Part shown: in pieces, positions 6,837 through 14,519 of the stretch | How the letters are laid out: every line of letters starts with the position of its first letter | Position numbering within the stretch: position 1 is the stretch's first letter | Virus record (IMG/VR): IMGVR_UViG_3300037504_001248 | Span: 1-23,601 of that record | Source: a virus | DNA length: 23,601 nucleotides | Strand: one strand, 5' to 3' | The notes under the pieces: generated by a model | The model's input: the letters and a program-made list of their open reading frames with translations, nothing else | What the model was told of the DNA's origin: nothing | The model's database searches: none | Translations under genes and position numbers: made by a program

Positions 6837-9497
6837 TCAACTGATCTTCACCAGTGCACCCTTCTCCGCCACCGGCGCGTCGGTCACATTGTACTCCTCG
6901 GCGTAGTATTGATCCGCCGCCTTCAACTTGGTCGTTCCACCCGAAACGTCGTAGGTGGGGTACGGCCCCTTGATGACGAGCGGTCGGTACACCCAATGCA
7001 TCGCCAGCTCGCGGTTGGCGACCAGCAGGTAGGAATCGGAGAACTCGGAGCTCGCGTATACCGGATAGCCCTTCACCCGCCCCACGAAGCCATTGCTCCG
7101 TAGGATCGCGTCCGGGAACCCATCCCGTTTGAAGCCGTCCCAGTTGCTGATCAAGTCTGCGTTGGTCCGGCTGGTTACGACAGCCGTGGGTTCGTAGTAG
7201 CGATTCCACACCTTTACCCCGGCCTGCCCGATGTACTTCACCAGCAGGTCCAAGCTATCGGTCGCCGACGTCCATGTCCCGGCGATGTTGTTGGCGACGC
7301 TCAGCGCCGCACTGAGCGCCATATAGAGCACACCTTGGTCGATAAGTCGCCGGATGCGTTCTACCAGGCTCGCCAGCGTGCGCTGGGTTGCATCCCAGTT
7401 CAACTGGCTGCGGCTGAATTGCACCGCCTCGTCGCTGATCTGCTGCGCCAGTCGGTCGGCGGCGGCGGTCATCGTCTTGTATGTCAGATTGATCTCACCG
7501 CGCTCAATCGCCGCCATCTCGCCCTTGCGGATTGCGGTGTAGGAGTAGTCCACGTCCAGGCTCGCACCGTCGCTGATGTCGCCGGCGCTTAACGCCTTCA
7601 ACTGCCCGCCAGCGTAATCCACCACGTAGTCCGTGCCTTCCACGTAGGTTGTCCCACCCCCATCGGATGTGACGACGACGGTACCCGGCGTGACTCGCTT
7701 GTAGTCCAGCGATACCCACGCATCCAGATCCGCTGTGACGTCCTCATCGCTGACGGAGCCGGAGTAACCGGTGTCACCGCTGAACGCCTCGTAGTACATA
7801 CGGAACGGCGAGCGATCCGTCACGCCGAACGTAAACACGTCAGCGGCGATCAGCATCGGGATTGCTTCCGCCACGACGGCCCGGCTGACGCTGTAGGGGA
7901 GGTTCAGGTCGGTCGTGATCTCTGCCTCCTCAAACAACGCGGATTCACGCGCCAACTGCGCACTGTACATCACGTCGTAGTGCTCCAGGTAGCGTGCCGC
8001 GAAGATTTGCGCCCGCGTCACTGGCTGCTGATGATCCCAACGTTTGCCGGTGTGCCGATCCATCGACTCTTGAATTGCCCAACCCGCCCGGGCGTGTGCC
8101 GGGATACCTAGCTCGCTCTCAATGACGGGCCCCTGGACGTGCACACCGAAGCCTCGCTGCTTCAGCGTGAGTTCCGCCTGTAGCGCGTCATACTCGCGCC
8201 GTTTCGCGCTGATAACCCGCTTTGCCTCATCGATGGTCTGAGGCTCGGCGCCCTGAATGGCTTCCACGAACTGCGATTTCATAAAGTCGGCATATGGAAG
8301 GTCCTCGACCTGGCTCTCGATGTACGCCTGCACCTTGCGCTGACGCGCCTCATCGCGCAGCCGTTTCAGCTCCTCGGCCTGCGTGCGCATCGCCTCGGTG
8401 ATGTCGGCGGTTTCGTTGAGCCCCAGAAGCTCGCGGAGCTCCTGGTCGTGCTCGACCAGCAACCGCTCACGCTCGGCGTCCTCCGCCGCGCGCTGCGCCA
8501 GCGCCTGTTCCAATTCCTCGCGCTTGCGCGCGTCGTGCTCCTCCTCAATCTGGCGCACCAAATGAGGGTATTTCTCGCGTAGCTCTTCCAGCTTCATCTC
8601 CTCTGCTCCTTCCCCGCCTGCGGCGGGCTCTTGTCTCGACTCGAAAAACGTGACCCCCGCCTCGGGGTCACTCTGCTGATTGGGCGCGGTGAGATCGTAC
8701 CCGGTGATCGTCACCCACAGTACCTCTTCCACCTTGTGCCCATCCTCTTCCACGATCCGCGACTCGCCATAAGCGCGTTGACTGATCCCCGGCATGACGC
8801 CGCCCTTCATCTGGGCGCGGATGTCCCGCCCGGCACCGGTCCCCAGCAACAACCCTTCCAGCAGCACATGCGTCCCATCGAACTGCACGCCGGTCCAGTT
8901 GATGACGGTTTCCAGCGTCCTGGGCCCCCGATGTCCCTTGTCAGACGGATGATCCGGCTCTCCGGTCAACGTCAACGATTCCTTGAGTCGCCCCTGTCCG
9001 GCGCTCTCGTGCAGATGGGTCTGAACCTCCTCGACCGCTGCACGCAGTATGCCGGGTGCATAACGCCGCCCGTTGGCGTTCACCACCCCGGCGGTGATCC
9101 CGATGCCCCGAATGGGCCAGGGCCCCTCCGGGTCCGCCTCGGCCTCGTCGAGCTCAACGTATCCGGCAGTCTCCACGAACCGCTGGCGGCCCGCGCTTTC
9201 TGAGACGTCCGGCGCCGAACTGGGCACGTAGGCCAGCTCCACCACCTCCCAGTCCTCCTGGGCCGCGAAGATGTAGCGTTCCCCCTCGCTGGCGTAGGGG
9301 ACGTAGTAGAACTCATCCGGCGCCAGGTCCTCGGCGGTCACAATCACGTAGTCCGCGAAGATCTCGTGGATCCACGGGTACCACTCCTCTTGCGCGGGAA
9401 ATTGTGCTCTGAAGTCCCGCCGGATCTGGGCCATCTGGTAGTCCAGTGACCCCTTGACCTCGTTCAGCGGCTGCCCGCGCGCTAGCTTTCTCTTCAT
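6837..9497 (-). CDS. Fused prohead protease - scaffold - major capsid protein
   Basis: 886 residues, with AGGAGG before the ATG at 9497. Residues ~128-275 are a T4 gp21-like (S80/U9-type) capsid maturation protease. It has 'GIGITAGVVNANGRRYAPG', the catalytic His in 'GEPDHP' (H183), the Ser in 'GISQRA' (S239) and a later Asp in 'GYDLT'. Residues ~300-445 are charged coiled coil, the expected scaffold/delta domain. Residues ~450-886 are an HK97-fold major capsid protein, with 'YSVSRAVVAEAIPMLIAADVF', an inserted beta domain around residues 600-655 containing 'YVEGTDYVVDYAGGQL', and the C-terminal 'YLLVANRELAMHWVYRPL' region. The protease, scaffold and capsid functions are normally separate genes. 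An in-frame ATG at codon 301 has its own strong ribosome site, so two products are likely. The C-terminus ends 'GALVKIS'. Confidence 0.85.
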   Translation of the reverse strand: MKRKLARGQPLNEVKGSLDYQMAQIRRDFRAQFPAQEEWYPWIHEIFADYVIVTAEDLAPDEFYYVPYASEGERYIFAAQEDWEVVELAYVPSSAPDVSESAGRQRFVETAGYVELDEAEADPEGPWPIRGIGITAGVVNANGRRYAPGILRAAVEEVQTHLHESAGQGRLKESLTLTGEPDHPSDKGHRGPRTLETVINWTGVQFDGTHVLLEGLLLGTGAGRDIRAQMKGGVMPGISQRAYGESRIVEEDGHKVEEVLWVTITGYDLTAPNQQSDPEAGVTFFESRQEPAAGGEGAEEMKLEELREKYPHLVRQIEEEHDARKREELEQALAQRAAEDAERERLLVEHDQELRELLGLNETADITEAMRTQAEELKRLRDEARQRKVQAYIESQVEDLPYADFMKSQFVEAIQGAEPQTIDEAKRVISAKRREYDALQAELTLKQRGFGVHVQGPVIESELGIPAHARAGWAIQESMDRHTGKRWDHQQPVTRAQIFAARYLEHYDVMYSAQLARESALFEEAEITTDLNLPYSVSRAVVAEAIPMLIAADVFTFGVTDRSPFRMYYEAFSGDTGYSGSVSDEDVTADLDAWVSLDYKRVTPGTVVVTSDGGGTTYVEGTDYVVDYAGGQLKALSAGDISDGASLDVDYSYTAIRKGEMAAIERGEINLTYKTMTAAADRLAQQISDEAVQFSRSQLNWDATQRTLASLVERIRRLIDQGVLYMALSAALSVANNIAGTWTSATDSLDLLVKYIGQAGVKVWNRYYEPTAVVTSRTNADLISNWDGFKRDGFPDAILRSNGFVGRVKGYPVYASSEFSDSYLLVANRELAMHWVYRPLVIKGPYPTYDVSGGTTKLKAADQYYAEEYNVTDAPVAEKGALVKIS
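8595..8611 (-). promoter_or_regulatory. Internal ribosome binding site and start for scaffold-capsid product
   Basis: Inside the protease-capsid fusion, AAGGAG (8606-8611) stands 8 bases before an in-frame ATG (8595-8597, codon 301), which begins MKLEELREKY at the very junction of protease and coiled coil. A product from here would have 586 residues: scaffold plus capsid protein without protease. This would supply capsid subunits in excess of protease, like other nested head genes (for example lambda C/Nu3). Inference from spacing and position; no expression data. Confidence 0.6.
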
Positions 9498-9512
9498 CCC
9501 GGTCCTCCTGTA

Positions 9513-9609
9513 TTAACGGACATTTCTGAGGGGCATTAGCTGCCCTCGATCTGACGTTTCACGGCCTCAAAACTTCGATTTACGTCTGTTAAGACAAATT
9601 AACAGACGT
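9513..9609. repeat. 97-bp dyad-plus-half-site module, copy 2
   Basis: The most symmetric copy. The dyad at 9582-9609 has arms ACGTCTGTTAA and TTAACAGACGT, perfect complements, around GACAAA. The solo half-site TTAACGGACAT starts at 9513, exactly 80 bp from the end of the inner arm (9592). A bulged hairpin (GAGGG ... CCCTC) lies inside. The orientation is opposite to copies 1 and 3 and the same as copy 4. The module fills the gap between the large terminase stop and the capsid-fusion ribosome site. As RNA, the dyad could also form a hairpin after the terminase gene, but it lacks a T-run. Confidence 0.78.
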
Positions 9610-9618
9610 GCAACAGAG

Positions 9619-11115
9619 CTACATCACCGATTTCACCACACGCCCTGGGCCGCTCGCCACCTGCGTCCCGCCCAGGGCCAGCTTGTTGAAGGCTCCGGAG
9701 CTGGCGTCCACCTGGTCGTCGTGGGTGCCGTTGGGAAAGGCACACAGCTCGTTGACGTAGGCTCCGTTCCAGTGGGCGCGCTTCAGGTAGACGTTCCCCG
9801 CCTCACCCTGGGCCGCATACGGCCCCGCCCGCACCTCCTTGCTGCCGCTGGCCACCTCCGCGTGCACCGTGAAACCTGCCAAGTTGCGGATCGTGGCCCG
9901 GGCGCTGTCCTTGCCCCCGCTGCCGCCCTCCTGCTCCACCCATATCTCCACCTCCGGCCCGTCCATCTCCGCCGTCAGACGCTTCACCCGCTCGCGCTCC
10001 AGGTCCGACCACTGCCCCCGCACGACGTCCTCGACGTAGTAGCGCCCGTGATCCACCGCCATCAACACGCCGACCGTGTAATCACCGGCGCCCTCGGTGC
10101 CCGCCTTGTCCCAGTAGCGTACCCGTTGCGCCGTCGCCGGAACCTCGTCCACAATCTGGAACCAGTGCCGCTTGAACTTGTTGCCCTCCGGCTGGCGTGG
10201 GGTCCCCTGGTATTCCGCGTACCACACCACGCCTCCCACGTCCGCCTGGATCGCGCCCAGCGCGTCCCGGCTGAAGCGCTGCGGACACAGCGCGTCTCCC
10301 GGTTCCCGACCCAGCGGATCGGGCTGGCCTGCGGGCAACCCCACCAGCGCATTACTCTCGTCACGCTCTACCTGCGTCTCGGCCGTGGCGGGCAGCCGCA
10401 GGACCACCCACGTGTCGCCTTGCTCGGAGAGCAGCCGCCCGGCCAGGTCGTCCTCGTGCCAGCGCGTCATCACCAGGATGATGGCCCCATTCTCCCAGAT
10501 CCGCGTGCGGAAGGTGCCCCGCCACCAGTCCCACACCGCGTTGCGCACCGTGAGGCTCTGAGCCTGTTTCCAGTTCTCGAAGGGGTCATCGATGATGCCC
10601 AAGAAAGCCCCGTGCCCCGTGACCGGCCCGCCCACGCCCACCGCCAGCATCCCGCCCTGGTGCCCCGCGATGCGCCATTGCTGACGCGCCCGGCTGTCCT
10701 GCCGCGTCCGGACCTCGGGGAACAGGGCGGCGTAGGCGTCGCTCTCCACGCAGGCCCGGGCCTCCGCGCTGTGGCTCTCGGCCAGGCTCGCGCCGTAGCT
10801 GGTGAGGATCACCGGGTCGTCCGGCCGATGGCCCAGCCAAAACGCCGGGAACCGGCGGCTCACCAGCTCGCTCTTCCCGTGCTGCGGCGGGGCGAAGACC
10901 ATCAACCGGGCGATCTCACCCCGCATCACGTTTTCAAGGTGCTCGGCGATCAGCCAGTGCGCCGGATCGGCCTTGTACTGCGGGAACGTCCAGCGCGTGA
11001 AGCTGATCAGCTCGCGGCGGGCCAATTCCCGCCGTGCGGCCGCGCGTAGTGCGCGCTTAGTCTTCTTCGTCGGCGAGAGCCCGGATGACGTCAACAGGGA
11101 GTCCGCTAAGGTCAA
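9619..11115 (-). CDS. terL: Terminase large subunit
   Basis: 498 residues. The ATPase domain has Walker A 'APPQHGKS' (75-82), Walker B 'LGIIDDP' (172-178) and the coupling motif 'MTRWHEDDL' (216-224). The nuclease domain has acidic residues in 'RYWDKAG' (D336), 'WVEQEGG' (E394/E396) and 'HDDQVDA' (466-471). It cuts and pumps phage DNA into the prohead together with the small subunit and portal. The start is a TTG (11113-11115) preceded by GAGGTG four bases away; no ATG fits the conserved N-terminus better. It overlaps the small terminase gene by 59 bp, more than its neighbours do, which suggests translational coupling. The motif set resembles terminases with a 'PPQHGKS' P-loop found in many siphoviruses. 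Confidence 0.93.
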   Translation of the reverse strand: MTLADSLLTSSGLSPTKKTKRALRAAARRELARRELISFTRWTFPQYKADPAHWLIAEHLENVMRGEIARLMVFAPPQHGKSELVSRRFPAFWLGHRPDDPVILTSYGASLAESHSAEARACVESDAYAALFPEVRTRQDSRARQQWRIAGHQGGMLAVGVGGPVTGHGAFLGIIDDPFENWKQAQSLTVRNAVWDWWRGTFRTRIWENGAIILVMTRWHEDDLAGRLLSEQGDTWVVLRLPATAETQVERDESNALVGLPAGQPDPLGREPGDALCPQRFSRDALGAIQADVGGVVWYAEYQGTPRQPEGNKFKRHWFQIVDEVPATAQRVRYWDKAGTEGAGDYTVGVLMAVDHGRYYVEDVVRGQWSDLERERVKRLTAEMDGPEVEIWVEQEGGSGGKDSARATIRNLAGFTVHAEVASGSKEVRAGPYAAQGEAGNVYLKRAHWNGAYVNELCAFPNGTHDDQVDASSGAFNKLALGGTQVASGPGRVVKSVM

Positions 11116-11608
11116 ATGCCACCTCGATCGGCTCGTCCTTCTCGCCGCGCACCGTCATGGTCTGTTTGGGATCGAAATCCCCCGTCATCCGAAAGTACAG
11201 CTTGCGGTCTGAGCTGGCGCGCGGGTCCACCATGCGCGCCACCTGCCCCAGGGCGTGGAAGGCGTCGGCCCGATACTCCATCAAGGGCCGGGCCTGCTGC
11301 TCGACGATCGCGTCCTCGATCTCCGGAAACTTGCGCTTCCACTTGCTGATGGTGTGCGACGACTTGAGACCCAGCACCTGCGTGGCCAGCTCTTGCTGTG
11401 TTTCCGGCACCCGCCACTGGGTCGGCATCGAGGCCCAGGCGATGTAGACCGCCTTGCGCCAGTCCCACCCATCGGCCCGCAGCTCCAGGTACGTGTCTGC
11501 CCAGCGATACTCCCGCAGCCGGTCGCGCAGAATCTGGTACGCCGTGCGGCTCTCCTTCTGCCCCGGTGTGTCCTTGCTGGCCGGAAACGCGGTCTTCGGA
11601 TCATCCAC
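11057..11608 (-). CDS. terS: Terminase small subunit
   Basis: 183 residues. It uses GTG at 11606-11608 (VDDPKTAFPA as encoded), with only a loose G-rich ribosome site. Residues ~45-105 hold a helix-turn-helix: 'WRKAVYIAWASMPTQWRVP', 'TQQELATQVLGL' and 'SHTISKWKRKFPEIEDAI'. This is the 'TqkelAe.LGvs..Ti.kWkr' pattern of phage small terminases (phBC6A51-like HTH). The remaining C-terminal part would form the oligomer and contact the large subunit; it is rich in charged residues and ends in Glu/Asp. The product recognises the packaging site, often within or near its own gene. The 137-bp gap upstream (11609-11745) has no gene I can support and could hold such a site. Confidence 0.8.
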   Translation of the reverse strand: MDDPKTAFPASKDTPGQKESRTAYQILRDRLREYRWADTYLELRADGWDWRKAVYIAWASMPTQWRVPETQQELATQVLGLKSSHTISKWKRKFPEIEDAIVEQQARPLMEYRADAFHALGQVARMVDPRASSDRKLYFRMTGDFDPKQTMTVRGEKDEPIEVAFDLSGLPVDVIRALADEED

Positions 11609-11745
11609 AACGCCCCCAATCCCTCCCCAATGTAACTTTTTGACCTTCCATCTTCTGAGTATGTCGTGTAAACGCCATCAATCCGGTGGCTGACGCGCGC
11701 GGGTTGCGCCTGGCGCTGCGATCGGAACACCATGAATATGCGAAG

Positions 11746-12087
11746 TCAGAAATCCAGCAGCGCCGCCAGCCGAAACAGCTCGCTCTCCTGCTTCAGCCCC
11801 TTGAACACCTGTTCTACGTCCCCGCTGGCCCACGCCGCCCGCCGTGCCTCCCGCAGCTCCGCCAGCACCCGCGCCTTGTGCTCGGTCGGCTGGATTCGCA
11901 CCTCGGTCGTCCAAACCTGGCGCAGGAACGCCAGGTCTTCGCAGATGGTCTCCAGGTCGTAGGCCCGCCCATCCTCCCCCACGACCCCGCTCTGGCGCAG
12001 CGCCGTCTGGATCTCCAACGGCGTCAGGCCTCGCAGGTGCAGCGATGCCACCCGCAGCCGCCGCACGTCCGCCCGCGCGTCGCTCAT
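11746..12087 (-). CDS. Small helix-turn-helix protein of the packaging region
   Basis: 113 residues from MSDARADVRRLRVASLHLRG. The ATG overlaps the upstream dehydrogenase TGA as ATGA, which decides the start. Residues ~8-40 ('RLRVASLHLRGLTPLEIQTAL') look like a homeodomain-type helix-turn-helix ('r..vA.l.l.GlTp.eIa..L') and 'DLETICEDLAFLRQVW' resembles the recognition part. The C-terminal half is helical: 'EHKARVLAELREARRAAWASGDVEQVFKGLKQESELFRLAALL'. It could be a second packaging DNA-binding protein or a late regulator. It is not closely like cI/Cro repressors. Name and target not recognised. Confidence 0.6.
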   Translation of the reverse strand: MSDARADVRRLRVASLHLRGLTPLEIQTALRQSGVVGEDGRAYDLETICEDLAFLRQVWTTEVRIQPTEHKARVLAELREARRAAWASGDVEQVFKGLKQESELFRLAALLDF

Positions 12088-13292
12088 CCCACCCCCCACG
12101 TCAGCACCAGCTCCGGGCGGGGGTCGTCCTCACCCAGGAGTTCCGGCTTGGCGAGGAACATACACTCGCACCAGTAGCCCGCCGCCATCAGGCTCTGCAC
12201 CATCCGCACCCCATAGCGGCCCGCCGCCCCCGGCGGCACGTCCGGATCGTAGATCTGCACCTCGCGCCCGGCCTCCAACAGCCGCTCCACCACTAGCACC
12301 GCCGGGCTGCTGCGCAGGTCGGCGGTGCCCCGCTTGAAGCTCAGTCCCACCATCACCACGCGCTGCGCGCCGGTCCTCAGCACCGCGTCGACGGCCCGCC
12401 GCACGCGGTCCGCGTTGCTGCGCGGGGCCGCCGCCAACACCGGCGTCCGCACCGTCGTCATCCGCAGCAGCGCGGCCAGGTCCTTGGGCAAACAGGATCC
12501 ACCGTAAGGCTCCCCGGGACGCAGGTAGGCGGCAGAAAGGTTCAGCGCGGTGTCCTGGGTGAAGATCTCCATCACGCCGCCCCCCGAGATACCCAGCGCC
12601 GCCGCGATGTCGCCCACCTCGTTGGCAAACGCCACCTTCAGCGCGTGCCAGGCGTTGGACACGTACTTCACCAGCAGCGCCGTCTTGCAATCGGTCGTCA
12701 CGGTGGGGGCATCGAGCTGCTGATACAGCCCCATCAGGTAGCCCCCGGCCCGCGCGTCGTGGGCCCCAATCAGTGTGAAGGACGGCTGCTGCACGTCGGC
12801 CACCGCCGTCCCCTCGCGCAGGAACTCCGGGTTCACGCAGAAGCCCAACTCCTCCCCCACCGGCCGCCCCGCCACCGCTTCCAGCACGGCGATCAAGTCC
12901 GGGAGCGCCACCGGGGGCACCGTGCTGCGCAGGGCCACCACGTGATACGTCCCAGACCCCCGCAGGCCTGCCCCGATCTGCTCCAGCACCCGTGTCACCG
13001 CGCCCAGGTTCACGTCGCCCGTCGCTGTGGCCGGGGTGCCCACGCACACCAGCGATATCCTGGCGGCACGCAATGCGCGCGCCGGGTCGCCGGTGGCCAC
13101 CAGCCGCTCCGCCGCGCGGCCGGCCGCGATCAAGTCGTCCAGCTCCGGCTCGGGGAATGCCGCGTGCCCGGCGTTGAACCGGGCCACCTTCTCGGCGTTC
13201 ACGTCCACGCCGCACACCGTGTGCCCCAGCTCCGCCAGCACGGCCGCTGTCACCGCCCCCACGTATCCCAGCCCAAACACGGCCACCTTCAT
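12084..13292 (-). CDS. Nucleotide-sugar 6-dehydrogenase (GDP-mannose/UDP-glucose type)
   Basis: 402 residues from MKVAVFGLGYVGAVTA, with GGGAGG nine bases before the ATG. The Rossmann motif is GLGYVG (7-12). Further conserved segments are 'VCVGTP', 'CVNPEFLREGTAV', the Lys-bearing 'VKYVSNAWHALKVAFANE', the catalytic Cys in 'YGGSCLPKDLAAL' (C267) and 'GLSFKRGTADLRSSP'. The enzyme oxidises the C6 hydroxyl of a sugar nucleotide to an acid in two NAD-dependent steps. 'YLRPGEPYGGSCLPKD' with Leu before Pro-Lys-Asp is closer to GDP-mannose dehydrogenase (AlgD-like) than to UDP-glucose dehydrogenase. The full length and intact active site suggest it works. It sits between lysis and packaging genes, an unusual place, and may feed the glycosyltransferases of the phage. 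Confidence 0.88.
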   Translation of the reverse strand: MKVAVFGLGYVGAVTAAVLAELGHTVCGVDVNAEKVARFNAGHAAFPEPELDDLIAAGRAAERLVATGDPARALRAARISLVCVGTPATATGDVNLGAVTRVLEQIGAGLRGSGTYHVVALRSTVPPVALPDLIAVLEAVAGRPVGEELGFCVNPEFLREGTAVADVQQPSFTLIGAHDARAGGYLMGLYQQLDAPTVTTDCKTALLVKYVSNAWHALKVAFANEVGDIAAALGISGGGVMEIFTQDTALNLSAAYLRPGEPYGGSCLPKDLAALLRMTTVRTPVLAAAPRSNADRVRRAVDAVLRTGAQRVVMVGLSFKRGTADLRSSPAVLVVERLLEAGREVQIYDPDVPPGAAGRYGVRMVQSLMAAGYWCECMFLAKPELLGEDDPRPELVLTWGVG

Positions 13293-13320
13293 GTCACAGC
13301 CTCCCAAGACATTGAGGGGA

Positions 13321-13968
13321 TCAGACCTCTACCCAAGGGGCCGGGCACAGCACCTCCTGCGTCGGAGGCGGTGCTTCGCCGGCCCCAACCCGGTAGGGCC
13401 GCGCCGCAGCGTCGTTCGCGGCCGCCGGTGCCCGCTCGCCGTAGATCACGGCCCGCATAACAGCCCGCGCCGGCGTGTCCCAGTCTGGTCTGGCGTAGCG
13501 CGGCATCAGCCGCGTGATCTCCCAGCCGGCGGCCAGCCACGGGTCCATGATCCAGGCGTCGTCCTCCATCAGGCGCAGCAGGCGCACCCAGTGCGGGTTG
13601 ACCGCCCGCGTCGCCGGCCGGAAGTCCACCTCGATCAGCACCCCGCGCTGGTCCAACAGCGCGTCCTGCAATCGCGCTATCGGCGCGGGCTGCGCGCGGC
13701 AGTCGATGTACTCGATCATCTCTACACCCAACGGGCGCACACTGTCGAAGATCAGCAGGTTGCCCCGCCAGAAGCCACCGTGTCGCGCCAGCCAGCGGTT
13801 TAGGAGTCCGGGGTCCGGCGGCGCGGTCCCGATCTCCACCCCCACGTCGGTCAGGTACGACGCCAGGGCCGTGATCGTGCAGCCGTACCCGCCGATCGTG
13901 ACGGCGCTGGTCCCCAGGAGCACGTTGCGCCAGGGGGGATCTTGTTGTCCATAGGTCGTCGCTTTCAT
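13321..13968 (-). CDS. C39-like cysteine peptidase, candidate endolysin
   Basis: 215 residues from MKATTYGQQDPPW, with GGAG eight bases upstream. The 'Y.QqDp.W....LG.s..ti...GC..ta.a' pattern is that of peptidase C39-like (BtrH/papain-like) proteins. The putative catalytic residues are Cys30 in 'GYGCTITALA', His126 in 'NPHWVRLL' and Asp142 in 'IMDPW'. 'PDPGLLNRWLARHGGFWRGNLLIF' is the usual middle section. Proteins of this kind are found as phage lysins. It follows a holin-like gene and a membrane-anchored coiled coil, so a peptidoglycan peptide cleaver is the best reading. The ~35-residue C-terminal tail (Ala/Pro-rich) shows no clear cell-wall-binding domain. Confidence 0.7.
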   Translation of the reverse strand: MKATTYGQQDPPWRNVLLGTSAVTIGGYGCTITALASYLTDVGVEIGTAPPDPGLLNRWLARHGGFWRGNLLIFDSVRPLGVEMIEYIDCRAQPAPIARLQDALLDQRGVLIEVDFRPATRAVNPHWVRLLRLMEDDAWIMDPWLAAGWEITRLMPRYARPDWDTPARAVMRAVIYGERAPAAANDAAARPYRVGAGEAPPPTQEVLCPAPWVEV

Positions 13969-13997
13969 CCACCTCGCTCCTATACGGTTGCTGTGGA

Positions 13998-14516
13998 TCA
14001 CGTCAGCTCCTCCTGCGGGCGAAGCGCGGCGCGCGCGTCGTCGTCGGGCCAGATGGGGCACTGGCCCATCTGCGTGATCTGCTGGGTCAGCTTCAGCACC
14101 CCATCGTAAAGCGCCTCGCGCTCCCCCTCCCAGCGGGCCCGGTCGGCCTGCAACTGGCACCGCTCACGTTCCCACTGCTCGCGGTCCGCCTCCCACTGGG
14201 CCCGGTCGCGCTCCCATTGCTGCCGGTCGCGTTTCCATTGGGCCCGGTCGGCCCTCCACTGCGCCCGGTCCGCTTCCCACTGCTGACGTTCGATCTCCAG
14301 GTCGTCCAGCCGCGAACGCAGGTTCTGCACCAATGCGGCCCACGTCCCGGCCTGGACCTCGTCGGCCTGTGCCGCTACGTGCTCGGCGTCGGCCAGCACT
14401 TTGCGCGCCTTCGCCGCCCGGCGGTCCCGCTCCTGGCGCCAGAACAGCAGATAGCCGACCCCGCCGCCGGTGAGGGCCGCCGCGATGATCCCGGAGATGA
14501 ACGTCAGCCAGTCCAT
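13998..14516 (-). CDS. Membrane-anchored coiled coil with Trp heptads, lysis cassette
   Basis: 172 residues. A single N-terminal membrane span, 'WLTFISGIIAAALTGGGVGYLLFW', is followed by basic residues and then a long helix. Residues ~78-135 are seven-residue repeats with a Trp at the same place, such as QWEADRA, QWRADRA, QWKRDRQ, QWERDRA and QWEADRE, about eight units, i.e. a coiled coil. The gene is three bases downstream of the holin-like gene and just upstream of the C39 peptidase, so an inner-membrane spanin-like or anti-holin role is plausible. No partner outer-membrane lipoprotein gene is embedded in it. No convincing ribosome site is seen, so it may depend on coupling. Family not recognised. 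Confidence 0.65.
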   Translation of the reverse strand: MDWLTFISGIIAAALTGGGVGYLLFWRQERDRRAAKARKVLADAEHVAAQADEVQAGTWAALVQNLRSRLDDLEIERQQWEADRAQWRADRAQWKRDRQQWERDRAQWEADREQWERERCQLQADRARWEGEREALYDGVLKLTQQITQMGQCPIWPDDDARAALRPQEELT

Positions 14517-14519
14517 GGT

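Noticed and set aside
11281-11733. Minus-strand open frame running from the gap before terS into terS
   Set aside because: Its first ~48 residues lie in non-coding DNA and the rest is an out-of-frame, Arg/Ser-rich reading of terS; no ribosome site.
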